The position numbers and the translations under genes were made by a program. The notes beneath the pieces are model-generated. The model was not told the DNA's origin. It worked only from the letters and a program-made list of their open reading frames with translations, and did not search any database. This document shows, one piece after another, positions 33,350 through 41,573 of a stretch of 64,000 bases of DNA (positions within the stretch are counted from its first letter, which is position 1; each line of letters begins with the position of its first letter). Origin of the DNA: Streptomyces ortus (lineage in GTDB: Bacteria; Actinomycetota; Actinomycetes; Streptomycetales; Streptomycetaceae); assembly GCF_026341275.1 (NCBI RefSeq), contig NZ_JAIFZO010000002.1, forward strand, positions 1-64,000, given 5' to 3'.

Positions 33350-33473
33350 TGCTGTGTATGGATGTGGTCAGAGAGACAGGGGAGCCAGCGAGGGCTTCAA
33401 GATCGCCGTGCGGTGGATGCTGACGCGTGCTGCACTGATGGTGAGTTGGTGACGCGGCTCAACAGGAGTGGCC

Positions 33474-34058
33474 ATGGCCTATACCGGCAGGCAGCACAAG
33501 CGGGGGCGGATGTGGCGGGCGCGGCGCAGGTGGGCCGCAATGGGATTGCCGGGCCGGATCTTCACAGCTGTCCTCGGCGCTGTTGTGGGTCTCTTCGTGC
33601 TGTTCGTAGCGCTGGGTGGCATCCTCGCGGCGTGCGGCGCGGGGGACGAAGAGCCTCGGGCACCTGCCACGTCCAGCCCTGTGACGACTTCAGAGCCTGC
33701 TGAGCCCGATCCCACCAGCACACCCGCAGCCACGCCGACAGACCCGGTCAGCGCTGCTGAGACGCCCCCGGAGCCTGTGACGGCCAGCCCCACATTCACG
33801 TCCGCGCCGCGTCCGGCGGAACCAGACACGACGGCCCCGGAACCAAGCCGGGAGCCGCGCCGTGAGGAAACCACTACAGAACCGACCCGCGAAGAGACCA
33901 CTGCGGAGCCACCGCCGGACGCCAACGTGTACTACGAGAACTGTGACGCGGCACGGGACGCCGGCGCGGCTCCGGTGTACCGCGGGGACCCGGGTTACGG
34001 GCCGCACCTGGACCGTGACGGCGACGGGGTCGCCTGCGAACCGTACGCCGGGCCGTAG
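33474..34058 (+). CDS. Membrane-anchored Excalibur calcium-binding protein
   Basis: A 194-residue protein, probably from ATG 33474 after AGGAG (GTG 33468 is possible). A membrane helix (TAVLGAVVGLFVLFVALGGI) is followed by a long Pro/Thr/Glu-rich wall-spanning linker. The C-terminal Excalibur domain contains YYENCDAARDAGAAPVYRGD and DRDGDGVACE, with the DxDxDGxxCE calcium loop. Such proteins sit on the cell surface, often with nucleases. Confidence 0.8.
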   Translation: MAYTGRQHKRGRMWRARRRWAAMGLPGRIFTAVLGAVVGLFVLFVALGGILAACGAGDEEPRAPATSSPVTTSEPAEPDPTSTPAATPTDPVSAAETPPEPVTASPTFTSAPRPAEPDTTAPEPSREPRREETTTEPTREETTAEPPPDANVYYENCDAARDAGAAPVYRGDPGYGPHLDRDGDGVACEPYAGP

Positions 34059-34214
34059 TCTGCGGCTCCGCAGGACTAAGCGACGCCTCGTACTGCCCTT
34101 TTGATCATTTCCTTCTGGCCTGACCTGCGGTCGGGCCTGCTGGGACGGGAGCGATTCTCCCGGGGCGGCCGGTTTGCCTCTTTAGCTGTGCTGTCTCGGG
34201 AGGTTGGTGTCAGC

Positions 34215-34532
34215 TCAGGCTGACTGTTGTTCACCGAACCAGTGCTCGGCCGCGTCATGATGTCCGTTGTTGAGCAGCCAGGCTTTCGCGGTCGCATCGT
34301 CGACGAATCCGTAGGTGTCTGAGTCTTCCTGTTCAGTCCAGGCGTTGAAGAGCCAGCGGCCGTCGCGGGCGCGGCAGAGGGCCTGGTGCCCGTACCGGCC
34401 GAGCGCGGTGGGGCAGACGTTGCCGGCGTCCTCTTCGTATCCGGTGGCGAAGCCGGGGTCGAACCAGTCGGCCAATGAGGGGGCGTCCTCATACTCGCCG
34501 GCGGGGTAGGTGACGACGTTGAAGTGCGGCAT
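34215..34532 (-). CDS. Small conserved protein, unknown
   Basis: A 105-residue acidic protein from ATG 34532 behind GGAGGAGGAG. Motifs include YEDAPSLADWFDPGFATGYE, DGRWLFNAW and AAEHWFGEQQ. It has no membrane part and no recognised family. Hairpins lie on its upstream side. Confidence 0.55.
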   Translation of the reverse strand: MPHFNVVTYPAGEYEDAPSLADWFDPGFATGYEEDAGNVCPTALGRYGHQALCRARDGRWLFNAWTEQEDSDTYGFVDDATAKAWLLNNGHHDAAEHWFGEQQSA

Positions 34533-34571
34533 GTCTCCTCCTCCGGGCTGTGCGCGTGGGGCAATGGTTCC

Positions 34572-34620
34572 ACCCCCAGGCCCCCGACCGGTCACTGTGG
34601 ACGGTCGGGGGCCTGGGGGT
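34572..34620. terminator. 19-bp perfect terminator hairpin
   Basis: Left arm 34572-34590 and right arm 34602-34620 pair perfectly around an 11-base loop, between two minus-strand genes. Confidence 0.75.
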
Positions 34621-34622
34621 GG

Positions 34623-34955
34623 TCAGGACAGTTCGGTGGAGCACAGCCAGGCGGGCCGTTGCAGGCTGGCTCTGCCGGTGTAGCCGAGGACTCGGGTCGA
34701 GTCCGCGAGTTGGACGTCCCAGCCGGCCTGCTGCTCCGGGGAGATGCCCGCCGCACGACCGTGTCCGCCGGAGGCGACCTGCTTGCTGTAGGCGACCAGG
34801 AAGACCTCTTCGCCGAGGCAGGAGCCGCCGACCGCAGAGTGCACGTTGGGGCACCGGTCCTTGAATGTGAGCAGGACTTCGTCGATCCGTTCAGCCTCCT
34901 GGCCGTCGCCACCGACGTGAACGCCGTAGGCGAGGAATGCGGTGTTCGTGTCCAC
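34623..34955 (-). CDS. Small conserved protein, unknown
   Basis: A 110-residue protein from GTG 34955 (MDTNTAFLAYGVHVGGDG, then ERIDEVLLTFKDRCPNVHSA and GEEVFLVAYSKQV). It is soluble, with no known domain. It ends two bases before the 19-bp hairpin. Confidence 0.5.
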   Translation of the reverse strand: MDTNTAFLAYGVHVGGDGQEAERIDEVLLTFKDRCPNVHSAVGGSCLGEEVFLVAYSKQVASGGHGRAAGISPEQQAGWDVQLADSTRVLGYTGRASLQRPAWLCSTELS

Positions 34956-35015
34956 GTGACGTGAGGCCTTTCGTCGCTGGCCCCGCCTGCTGGGGATCGA
35001 CGGCGAAGACCGCAT

Positions 35016-35060
35016 CCTGACATCTGTCAGGGACGCGGCGTCCCTGCCGCGATCTACGGT
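35016..35060 (+). promoter_or_regulatory. Palindrome-plus-minus-10 promoter, copy 2
   Basis: CCTGACATCTGTCAGG (35016-35031) is followed after 21 bases by TCTACGGT (35053-35060), matching copy 1 at 14891-14935 in palindrome, spacing and the bases just after it (GACGCGGCG). It precedes the secreted I36-type gene by 88 bases. Confidence 0.6.
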
Positions 35061-35147
35061 TCGGGGCGTCAGCTCGGGGCGACTTCTTGGCCGCCAAGGC
35101 GGCTGGAGTCGAAGCCTGTTCATACGTCACATTTCTGGGAGATCATC

Positions 35148-35522
35148 ATGCGCAAGCGGAGTTCCGCAGCTCTTGCTGCCTCTGCCGCCATCCTCGGTGT
35201 CATCGCCATCGCGCCGAACGCATCCGCCGAGCCCAGCCCTCCGGACTGCCCCACAGGAAACGTCTGCGCTTGGTCGTCCGACGGCTATCACGGGCCTACG
35301 ATCCTGAAGACTGAGGGCAACTGGTCCGGGTCGCTGCGCGTGGGCTTCATCATGAACAACGGCTTTCCCAGCCCCGGATCCGATCACATCCAGGCCACCT
35401 GGGTCTTTGATGGCCGTACCTGGGACAGGTGTCTGCACTTCAACCCGGGACCGGGCGACTACAAGCTCTCCTTCCCGACGGGAGTGGAGCTGAAGAGCCT
35501 CGTCTGGCGTGGCGAGTGCTGA
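35148..35522 (+). CDS. Secreted peptidase-inhibitor I36-like protein
   Basis: A 124-residue exported protein from ATG 35148. The signal peptide is KRSSAALAASAAILGVIAIA with cleavage after ASA. The mature part (PTGNVCAWSSDGYHGP, a central GNWSG, then DRCLHFNPGPGDYKLSF and WRGEC) has four cysteines and the beta-crystallin-like pattern of the peptidase inhibitor I36 family. It probably guards against extracellular proteases or binds the surface. Its promoter palindrome is shared with the gene at 15097. Confidence 0.65.
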   Translation: MRKRSSAALAASAAILGVIAIAPNASAEPSPPDCPTGNVCAWSSDGYHGPTILKTEGNWSGSLRVGFIMNNGFPSPGSDHIQATWVFDGRTWDRCLHFNPGPGDYKLSFPTGVELKSLVWRGEC

Positions 35523-35554
35523 TCAAGGCATGACGTTCTGTCCTGCCTGGCGGG

Positions 35555-36037
35555 TCAGGGGTTGAGGCGCCGGGCGCAGAGGGTCAGGACGGCGTCGTCG
35601 GCGTCGATGGCCCGCTGATAGCGCCGTTGCATGGCGGCGGTGACCTGGGTGAGGTCCTCGCCCTATGGTTTGACGGCGTAGGCGGCGCCCACCGCCGCGG
35701 TGGCGGCGGTCAGCAGGACGTCGTCGCGGGTGAGCGCCCGCAGCCGGTACAGGGCTGCGGTGACCGCACCGCGCGAGGCACGGCCGGCGAGCCGGACCTC
35801 TTCCGTTTCCGTCTGTTCGCCGGTGGCGGCATCGTCGCGGGCGAGTTCCCAGCGGCGGCAGAGGTGCTCGCGGTGCGCGCTGAGCGCGGACACCAGGTCC
35901 ACGACCGTCCCGCGCATCGCCTGGCGGTGCGCGGCCTGGTCGGCGGCCCGTGCGCGGTGTCGTTCGGCGCGCTGTTGGAGCAGTGCGCCGGTCACGGTGC
36001 CCGCCAGGGCGAGCAGGCCGGCTAGCGCGACCTCCAT
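35555..36037 (-). pseudogene. Membrane-anchored helical protein with an in-frame amber codon
   Basis: From ATG 36037 the gene encodes MEVALAGLLALAGTVTGALL (membrane helix) and a long charged helical domain. TAG comes at 35663-35665 after ...GAAYAVKP. The same frame then continues with good coding bias (GEDLTQVTAAMQRRYQRAID, DADDAVLTLCARRLNP) to TGA at 35555. A CAG-to-TAG change is the simplest cause. The product would be 124 residues truncated and about 160 full length. It lies 19 bases after the HExxH gene. Confidence 0.6.
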
Positions 36038-36056
36038 TTCGGCATCGGTCCTTTCT

Positions 36057-36575
36057 TCAGACGATGGTGCGGATCGGTGCGTGGCGGGCTTCACGGACGG
36101 GTCCGGCGGCCGGGTCGAGGTGGGCGGCGAGGCGCTCCAGGTCGCAGGCTTGCGCTTCGCTGTCGTCCCACCGCGTGTGGTACTGCTGCAGGGCTGGTGC
36201 GGAGAGCCGGGACAGGGATTCTTCGGTGCGGAACTTTTCGACGCGCCGCACGCCCGGGCGCAGCATCTGCGCGGCGTGCACGAGTTCGTGAACGACTGTT
36301 TTGCCGACCTCGGCCAGATCGTTCAGGTGGGCTTGGGCGTTGGCGATGGCGATGATCCGGTCCAGGCCGTACACGGTGCACCCGTACAGGCTGGCGCCGT
36401 CTTCTGCGCAGGCGAGGAGGCGGGTGAAGTACGTGTCGGTGACGAGGATTTCCACTCCGCGCAGGCACACACCCATCTCGTTCTCGACAAGGTGGGCGGC
36501 TTGGTCGGCGATGGCGCACACCCGGTCCAGGACCGGTCTGCGGGCCGGGCCGATCGCGTAGGCATTGACCTGCAT
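36057..36575 (-). CDS. HExxH metalloprotease-like protein
   Basis: A 172-residue protein from ATG 36575. The zinc-protease motif is at residues 96-100 (HELVH in GKTVVHELVHAAQ), and a further acidic stretch (YHTRWDDSEAQACDLERLAA) could supply the third ligand, as in gluzincins. There is no signal peptide, so it acts in the cytoplasm. ImmA/IrrE-type proteases have a similar size and often activate mobile or defence elements by cutting a repressor. It sits between a PycTM-like effector gene (separated by a hairpin) and a membrane-protein gene. Confidence 0.65.
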   Translation of the reverse strand: MQVNAYAIGPARRPVLDRVCAIADQAAHLVENEMGVCLRGVEILVTDTYFTRLLACAEDGASLYGCTVYGLDRIIAIANAQAHLNDLAEVGKTVVHELVHAAQMLRPGVRRVEKFRTEESLSRLSAPALQQYHTRWDDSEAQACDLERLAAHLDPAAGPVREARHAPIRTIV

Positions 36576-36660
36576 GGGGCTCCCTTCGGGGTCGGCGGCC
36601 TCGTGCGAGCGGGCAGGAGGCCTCCTTGTGGCAGGGCCGGGCTGTCCGGTCCTGCGCCCG

Positions 36661-36699
36661 GCCCCGCACCGGCCGACGGGTTCGGCGAAGGTGCGGGGC
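36661..36699. terminator. Hairpin between PycTM-like and HExxH genes
   Basis: GCCCCGCACC and GGTGCGGGGC pair perfectly around a 19-base loop, 15 bases beyond the PycTM-like stop. Confidence 0.6.
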
Positions 36700-36713
36700 G
36701 GGACACGGGACCG

Positions 36714-37193
36714 TCAGAGCAGGGCGCCGATCGCGGCCAGGAGCAGCAGGGCGAGCGCGGTGAGGATCAGGTCGACCGCGCGCTGAAGATGGCGGAACTT
36801 ACGCACGGCGATGAGGGACAGGATGCGGATGCGGGCGGCGCGGAGGTCGCCGTGCAGCGCCTCGCGGATGTCGGCTTCGCTCATCCGTGCCCACGCCGGG
36901 AACGACTCCAGGCCGCCTCCGCGTAACCGGGGGCGCACAACTAGAAGCAGGAGGATGGAGGCGGCGGCCAGGGCGAGGACGCCGGCCGCGCCGAAGGCCT
37001 GCGTGACGGCGGGCAGCGGGCGGCCGGTGAGAGACGCGAGCCCGGCCAGCACCGCGCCGGTGAAGGCAAGCAGCAGGGACGACTTTCCGTCGGTGCGGGC
37101 AATCTCCCCGCTGACAACGGCCCAGGCCTCAGTGAGGTTGTGGTCGGTGTGGGTGCTGGAGTAGTCAGGGACGATCAGGGCGGGCAGTGCCAT
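36714..37193 (-). CDS. Pycsar-type effector-like membrane protein (PycTM)
   Basis: A 159-residue protein from ATG 37193 behind AAGGAG. The segment AWAVVSGEIARTDGKSSLLL is the PycTM/DUF5706 signature, followed by two helices (LLAFTGAVLAGLASL and AAGVLALAAASILLLLVV). A charged loop (ADIREALHGDLRAARIRILS) and a third helix at the C terminus complete it. In Pycsar immunity such proteins bind a cyclic pyrimidine nucleotide and breach the membrane after phage infection. No pyrimidine cyclase is visible nearby, so this is an orphan or uses another trigger. Confidence 0.65.
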   Translation of the reverse strand: MALPALIVPDYSSTHTDHNLTEAWAVVSGEIARTDGKSSLLLAFTGAVLAGLASLTGRPLPAVTQAFGAAGVLALAAASILLLLVVRPRLRGGGLESFPAWARMSEADIREALHGDLRAARIRILSLIAVRKFRHLQRAVDLILTALALLLLAAIGALL

Positions 37194-37237
37194 GGCAGCT
37201 CTCCTTGAGGACGTCAGGCAGCAATAGGGCGGGTGCG

Positions 37238-37555
37238 TCAGAACGGGTCTTCGGCCGGCAGGCCGGCCGGCGGCAGGAGCCGGATGTGCAGCTCGCGCCG
37301 GTTGGACCAGCAGGTGCAGGCCTCCATCTCCGGGAACGGGCCGCCCGTCCACCGGCCGCCGGTGCCCCGGCAGTTCGGGCAGGAGTGGCCGGCGAGGGGG
37401 AGCAGGTGGATGCGGTGCCGGTCGGCGTGCAGCTGCCAGCGGCCGGCCCGCAGCACGGCGGCTGCCGTACGGACCACGGTGGTGGTGGCGACCGCCAGGA
37501 GCATGGCGGTGCGGGCACGCTCACCTCGGGGGCGGGCAATGTGGGGCTGGGCCAC
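37238..37555 (-). CDS. Small membrane protein with zinc-like cysteines
   Basis: A 105-residue protein from GTG 37555. A hydrophobic segment (TAMLLAVATTTVVRTAAAVL) is followed by CPNCRGTGG and EACTCW, a DnaJ-like pair of cysteine motifs. The end is PAGLPAEDPF. The family is not recognised. Confidence 0.5.
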   Translation of the reverse strand: MAQPHIARPRGERARTAMLLAVATTTVVRTAAAVLRAGRWQLHADRHRIHLLPLAGHSCPNCRGTGGRWTGGPFPEMEACTCWSNRRELHIRLLPPAGLPAEDPF

Positions 37556-37571
37556 GAGGGGTCTCCTTGGG

Positions 37572-38042
37572 TCAGGCGGCGAGATGGTGTGCGGGGCCGG
37601 CCGGGAGCGTGTAGGTGGCCGGGTCGGCGGGGATGCCCTCCGCGCATTCCAGGCAGCTGCCGAGGGTGCGCAGCGGGAGGCAGTACACGTACCGGCGCCG
37701 GCAGCGGGGGCAGGTGGTTCTCGCGGCCATGGCCCGGTCGAGCGCCCATTCCTGAGCGAGCGTCGGGACTCTTTTGGGCCGGGTCAGCCGGAGGTCGTAG
37801 AGCCAGGCGCGGCCGCGGTGCCCAGGCGGGCAGGACCACTGCGGGGTGTAGCGGCAGCGCGCGCAGCGCAGGATGCCGACCGGGCCGTGTCCTCCGGGGC
37901 TGACGCTGCGGTCACGCAGCTGCCGTCGGGTGGCGAGGTGGTCGGGGCAGGCGCCGCGGTCGTACTCCGGCAGCCCGCTGGCGCCGCGCGGCTTCCGCAT
38001 CATCTGCGGGCAGCGAGGGCGTTTCGTGCGTGCCGTGGGCAT
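37572..38042 (-). CDS. RRQRL-motif zinc-binding protein
   Basis: A 156-residue protein, start uncertain (ATG 38042 or 38003). The pattern LPEYDRGACPDHLATRRQLR, then SPGGHGPVGILRCARCR, LYDLRLTRPKRVPTLAQEWA and AARTTCPRCRRRYVYCLPL, with LECAEG near the end, matches the RRQRL family common on Streptomyces mobile elements. CxxC pairs imply a zinc site. The function is unknown, perhaps DNA or RNA binding. Confidence 0.65.
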   Translation of the reverse strand: MPTARTKRPRCPQMMRKPRGASGLPEYDRGACPDHLATRRQLRDRSVSPGGHGPVGILRCARCRYTPQWSCPPGHRGRAWLYDLRLTRPKRVPTLAQEWALDRAMAARTTCPRCRRRYVYCLPLRTLGSCLECAEGIPADPATYTLPAGPAHHLAA

Positions 38043-38252
38043 CACCGGATCCAGGGGCCGGGCAGCCGGGCCGGGCGCTGCGGGTAGCGGGGGCCGGGCC
38101 GCTGGGGGCGGGGCCGGCCGATCCGGCGGCGCGGGCGGGGAATGAGCACAGGTGATCTCCTCCGGGCGTCGAGAGGACAGCGCTGCGCCCCGCCGACGTG
38201 TAGCTCGTATCGGCGGGGCGCAGGGTGGTGCGTGCGGCCAGGCGGCCTGTCC

Positions 38253-38288
38253 GGTCCTCGCCCCCACGGAGGTGTGGGGGCGAGGACC
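38253..38288. terminator. 15-bp perfect terminator hairpin
   Basis: GGTCCTCGCCCCCAC pairs with its complement around a six-base loop, between the genes at 38306 and 38042 on the minus strand. Confidence 0.7.
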
Positions 38289-38305
38289 AGGCAGGACGTC
38301 AGGTC

Positions 38306-38554
38306 TCAGCGCCTGGAAAGCAGTCGGGTGATCCGCTGCCTCACCTGGTCCCAGAGACTCGGGTGCGTGTGCCGCCAGGCGGTGCGGTCCACACCGTCCT
38401 CGGTGGGGAAGGTCTGGGAGGCCCCGCAGGTGCATGTCCAGGCGTAGGGCTGGGGGCGGGTGTCGTCGCGGGTGGCGGTGACCGTGACCGGGCGGCCGTT
38501 GTGGCGGCCGTGGTAGGTGCCGGTCCAGAACTCGCTCGGCTTCAGGTTCTTCAT
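38306..38554 (-). CDS. Small conserved protein, unknown
   Basis: An 82-residue protein from ATG 38554 (MKNLKPSEFWTGTYHGRHNG, then YAWTCTCGASQTFPTEDGVD and a basic end RQRITRLLSRR). One CxC is present and there is no membrane helix. The small beta-rich pattern followed by a basic helix suggests nucleic-acid binding (inference). Confidence 0.5.
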   Translation of the reverse strand: MKNLKPSEFWTGTYHGRHNGRPVTVTATRDDTRPQPYAWTCTCGASQTFPTEDGVDRTAWRHTHPSLWDQVRQRITRLLSRR

Positions 38555-38715
38555 GGGGTTTCCGTTCAGGTCGGGGCCGCGCCGCGGCCCGGGTGGGTCG
38601 TGGCGCTCACTGGGAGGCTGTGCAGGTCACTACGGCTGCCGTCGCGCGATGGATCGCGGCAGTCAGCTACGCGCCTCGATGCCGCTGGAGGGCGAGGCGG
38701 GAGAGCGGTGGTGGG

Positions 38716-39276
38716 TTACAGGCCGCGGGCGTCGGCGGCGCGGGCCGCGTCGGCGAGGATCCGCAGCGGGGCGCCGCCACTGCCGTGTGCGTCGTTGAAG
38801 GCGGGCACGGAGTCGACGTCGTCGCCGAACTGGCGGCGGATCGCGTCCAGGACCACCGCGCTGGCTTCGGCCTCCAGGCCGCGGTTGCCGCCGGCTTCTT
38901 TGCGGATCGCTCCGAGCAGACAGACCGCACCGTTTTCGTCGGTGAGGGTGCCGGAGCACCATCCGTCGGCCTGCATGCGGTGGTGTGCGCGTTCCAGCAG
39001 CCCGGCGACGGGGGAGGTGTCGTCGGCCGGGGCCGGGAGGACAGGCGGTTGGAGGGTGGGGGTGAGCGGGACGGTCACCACGTCGGCGAAGTCGACGACC
39101 GTTGAGGCGTGAGCGGTGTTGACCTCGTAGGCGATGGTGGCTTCGTCCAGCCGTACGGTCATCGCCGCGTCGGTGGCCGCCAACCGGGCTTCCAGGCTCA
39201 GCGCGGCGCGGGCCGTGACCGGGGCGGTCGTCGTGGGCTGGGAGTCGGTGGGGGACAGGGACGCTGGCGTGGTCAA
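38716..39276 (-). CDS. DUF6197-type protein
   Basis: A 186-residue protein, probably from TTG 39276 with GGGAG five bases upstream. The C-terminal domain WCSGTLTDENGAVCLLGAIR, DAIRRQFGDDVDSVPAFNDA and a final LADAARA helix agrees with DUF6197, frequent on actinobacterial plasmids and phages and of unknown function. It follows the TraB-like gene by 77 bases, across a hairpin. Confidence 0.6.
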   Translation of the reverse strand: MTTPASLSPTDSQPTTTAPVTARAALSLEARLAATDAAMTVRLDEATIAYEVNTAHASTVVDFADVVTVPLTPTLQPPVLPAPADDTSPVAGLLERAHHRMQADGWCSGTLTDENGAVCLLGAIRKEAGGNRGLEAEASAVVLDAIRRQFGDDVDSVPAFNDAHGSGGAPLRILADAARAADARGL

Positions 39277-39296
39277 CGGGAGCTCCCAAATGCAGG

Positions 39297-39328
39297 GCGC
39301 CGCGCCCCGGGAGGTCGGGGCGCGGCGC
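39297..39328. terminator. Terminator after the TraB-like gene
   Basis: GCGCCGCGCCCC pairs perfectly with GGGGCGCGGCGC around an eight-base loop. Confidence 0.7.
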
Positions 39329-39352
39329 GCGGGCCGGGTGTGCAGGGGCGGG

Positions 39353-41491
39353 TCAGGCGTTGTTGAGGCTCTTGATGGCCGCCAGCGCCTGCTGGGGTGA
39401 GGTGACCTTTGGTTCGGCACGGTGGCCGGCGGACTTGATACGCCGTTTGCCGCCACCGCTGCCGTCCCCGCCGCCGCGGCGACGGGGTTTTCCGTCACCG
39501 TCGTCGTCTTCGTCGGGCTCAGGCCAGAACTCGCCGGGGCGTACGGGCTCGTTCCAGTCGAACCACAGGCCGCGCTTTTCCAGCTCGCGGATCTCGTGGT
39601 CGGTGAGCCGGTGGACCTGGTCGGGGAAGATCCCGGCGAGGTCGGTGTCGAAGTCCGCGTACAGCGACCGCATGAGCACGGCGCGGCCGTTGTCCAGGAC
39701 GATGACGGCGACACCGCCGGTGGAGACGCCGTTCTCGGGGTCGGCCTCCCCGGTCATGGCCCGCTCGATCGCGGAGCCTTCGCTGCGGGAGTAGCGGGCC
39801 GGGATAGTCGGCACGTCGAAGGTGTTCTCCATGGTGCCTTCAGCGGCCTTGCGGGTGGCAGCGGGCGAGCCCATGTTGAAGATGACCGGCCGGGAGTTCT
39901 GCCGGAGGTTGTCCTTCATCTCGGTGGAGAACCCGTTGTGCGCGAACGGGGACTGTCCGGCCGGGTTGAAGCCGATGCCGTACTTCAGGCCGGTGACGGT
40001 GAGGTCGTCGCCGTCCTTCTGGATGAACTCGCCGAACAACGCATCCTGCGCCGCGGTCATGAACTCATCCGCATACACGTTCAGCTGCCGGTAGGGGCAG
40101 CGGGAGTCGCCGGGCTTGTAGTCGTGCGGCTGGCCGTCGTGCGGCCACGGCATCTCCGCCCGGATCTCACACAGCGCCTTCGCGGCGCGCAGCTGGCGGG
40201 CCATCCATAGTGCGGTGGATCCCTGCCGGTCGATGTAGCGCCCGAGGACGGTGGTTTTTTCGTCCTTGCGGACGGTGGACAGCCACACCACCTGGCCGTC
40301 CAGGGACTGAGCGGCCATGTTGATCGCGAAATACTGTGTCTTCCCGGACCGGGACACACCCAGGATCAGGCCGTGGGCCGCGGCGTTCTTGTCGCGCTGG
40401 TAGACCATGGTCTTCACCGGCTGGCCGGTGATGGTGAACCCGCAGACGTACATGCCCTTCGCATCCGGGGTGAGGAGGTCGCGGGTGGCGGTGAAGATCT
40501 GCGACAGCGGCGGCTCATCGAACGCGCTGATCAGGAACTCGGTGCCGTCGATGAGGACGAACACGCAGGAGTCGTCCTCGGGCAGGCCCAGGCCGCGGCA
40601 GACCTTGGCCAGGTCGATACGCGGCGTCTCGGTGCCATCAGCCATCCTCGCCCGGTAGAACGTCACCCCGCGCACTGTGTCGCGGGTCGTGTGGACCAGG
40701 ACGGAGCCGGGGGCGCCGCCCTTCGGACCGGCGACCTTGTCCGTCCAGCGTTCCTGCACGGTCGGCGCTTTGCGGCGCCGCTGGTTGGCGTCGGGCGTGA
40801 GGTGGGCTTCCATCCAGCCCGGCCCGCCCTGCCGGCCGGGCTGTATCGCCACGTCCGCGAGGACGACGTCGTCGGCGTGCACGCCGAACGCGGCGGCCAC
40901 CACGGCCTCCGACAGGCCGGTGATCGGCCGTCCGGTCTCGGAGGCCCGCAGCAGGATCGTGAGGTCGTGCTGCATGCCGGGGTGCCGGGTGGCGGTGACG
41001 ATGTGGGTGCGGGCAGGCATCCCGGCGGCCTCCCACAGCAGGCGGGCGTCGCGGGTGAGCAGGTCCGTGTTGTCCGGGGCCGGGGGCGCCTCCGTGGCCG
41101 GGGCGGGCTGCAGCTGCGGGGCCGGGGTGGCGAAGGCGGGGCGGTGGCGGGTGCGGGCGTGCCGGGAGAACGGCAGCACCAGCAGACCAGCCGTCGCCCA
41201 TCCGGTGGCGAGCAGGCCGTCCAGCCACCACGGCCCCCAGCCCGTGGTGGTCTTGGCGGCCACGTCCACGGCGGCCGCGAGGACGAGCGGGGCCCAGCGC
41301 AGGATCTTGCGGCCACAGCCCTGCCCGCCGTCGCGGTAGGCGAGGACCCAGCCGCCGACTCCGGCGGCGCCGGCCAGCTGCACGACCTGGTTGACGGGAC
41401 TGTCGGGGGTGATGTTCGGGGCCACGGCCAGCACGGGCGCGGCGAGCGTGTAGGCGAGGCGTTCGAGCGCGACACTGCGCGGCGTGGCCAT
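39353..41491 (-). CDS. traB: TraB/FtsK-type plasmid transfer ATPase
   Basis: A 712-residue protein from ATG 41491 behind AAGGAG. N-terminal membrane helices (residues of about 35-107) are followed by a linker and an FtsK/SpoIIIE-type motor. Walker A is at 378-385 (GVSRSGKT) and Walker B at 470-476 (LNVYADE). The acidic/basic tail (PDEDDDGDGKPRRRGGG) ends in a short helix. Streptomyces TraB proteins form a membrane pore and move double-stranded plasmid DNA between mycelia with no relaxase, reading short cis repeats. No canonical gamma-type winged helix is obvious at the C terminus. It closes the transfer module that begins at 48404. Confidence 0.8.
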   Translation of the reverse strand: MATPRSVALERLAYTLAAPVLAVAPNITPDSPVNQVVQLAGAAGVGGWVLAYRDGGQGCGRKILRWAPLVLAAAVDVAAKTTTGWGPWWLDGLLATGWATAGLLVLPFSRHARTRHRPAFATPAPQLQPAPATEAPPAPDNTDLLTRDARLLWEAAGMPARTHIVTATRHPGMQHDLTILLRASETGRPITGLSEAVVAAAFGVHADDVVLADVAIQPGRQGGPGWMEAHLTPDANQRRRKAPTVQERWTDKVAGPKGGAPGSVLVHTTRDTVRGVTFYRARMADGTETPRIDLAKVCRGLGLPEDDSCVFVLIDGTEFLISAFDEPPLSQIFTATRDLLTPDAKGMYVCGFTITGQPVKTMVYQRDKNAAAHGLILGVSRSGKTQYFAINMAAQSLDGQVVWLSTVRKDEKTTVLGRYIDRQGSTALWMARQLRAAKALCEIRAEMPWPHDGQPHDYKPGDSRCPYRQLNVYADEFMTAAQDALFGEFIQKDGDDLTVTGLKYGIGFNPAGQSPFAHNGFSTEMKDNLRQNSRPVIFNMGSPAATRKAAEGTMENTFDVPTIPARYSRSEGSAIERAMTGEADPENGVSTGGVAVIVLDNGRAVLMRSLYADFDTDLAGIFPDQVHRLTDHEIRELEKRGLWFDWNEPVRPGEFWPEPDEDDDGDGKPRRRGGGDGSGGGKRRIKSAGHRAEPKVTSPQQALAAIKSLNNA

Positions 41492-41519
41492 GGGCGTGTG
41501 TCTCCTTCAGGAACAGAGG

Positions 41520-41550
41520 CGGGCGGCCCCGCGTGGTGCGGGGCCGCCCG
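41520..41550. terminator. Hairpin upstream of the TraB-like gene
   Basis: A 13-bp perfect stem (CGGGCGGCCCCGC with its complement), loop GTGGT, lies between the stop at 41574 and the TraB-like start. It may attenuate rather than end transcription of traB. Confidence 0.65.
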
Positions 41551-41573
41551 TGGCGGGGGAGGGGGGTGAGGGT

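Noticed and set aside
36714..38042. A complete Pycsar operon
   Set aside because: Only the PycTM-like effector is present; none of the neighbours has a nucleotidyl-cyclase domain.
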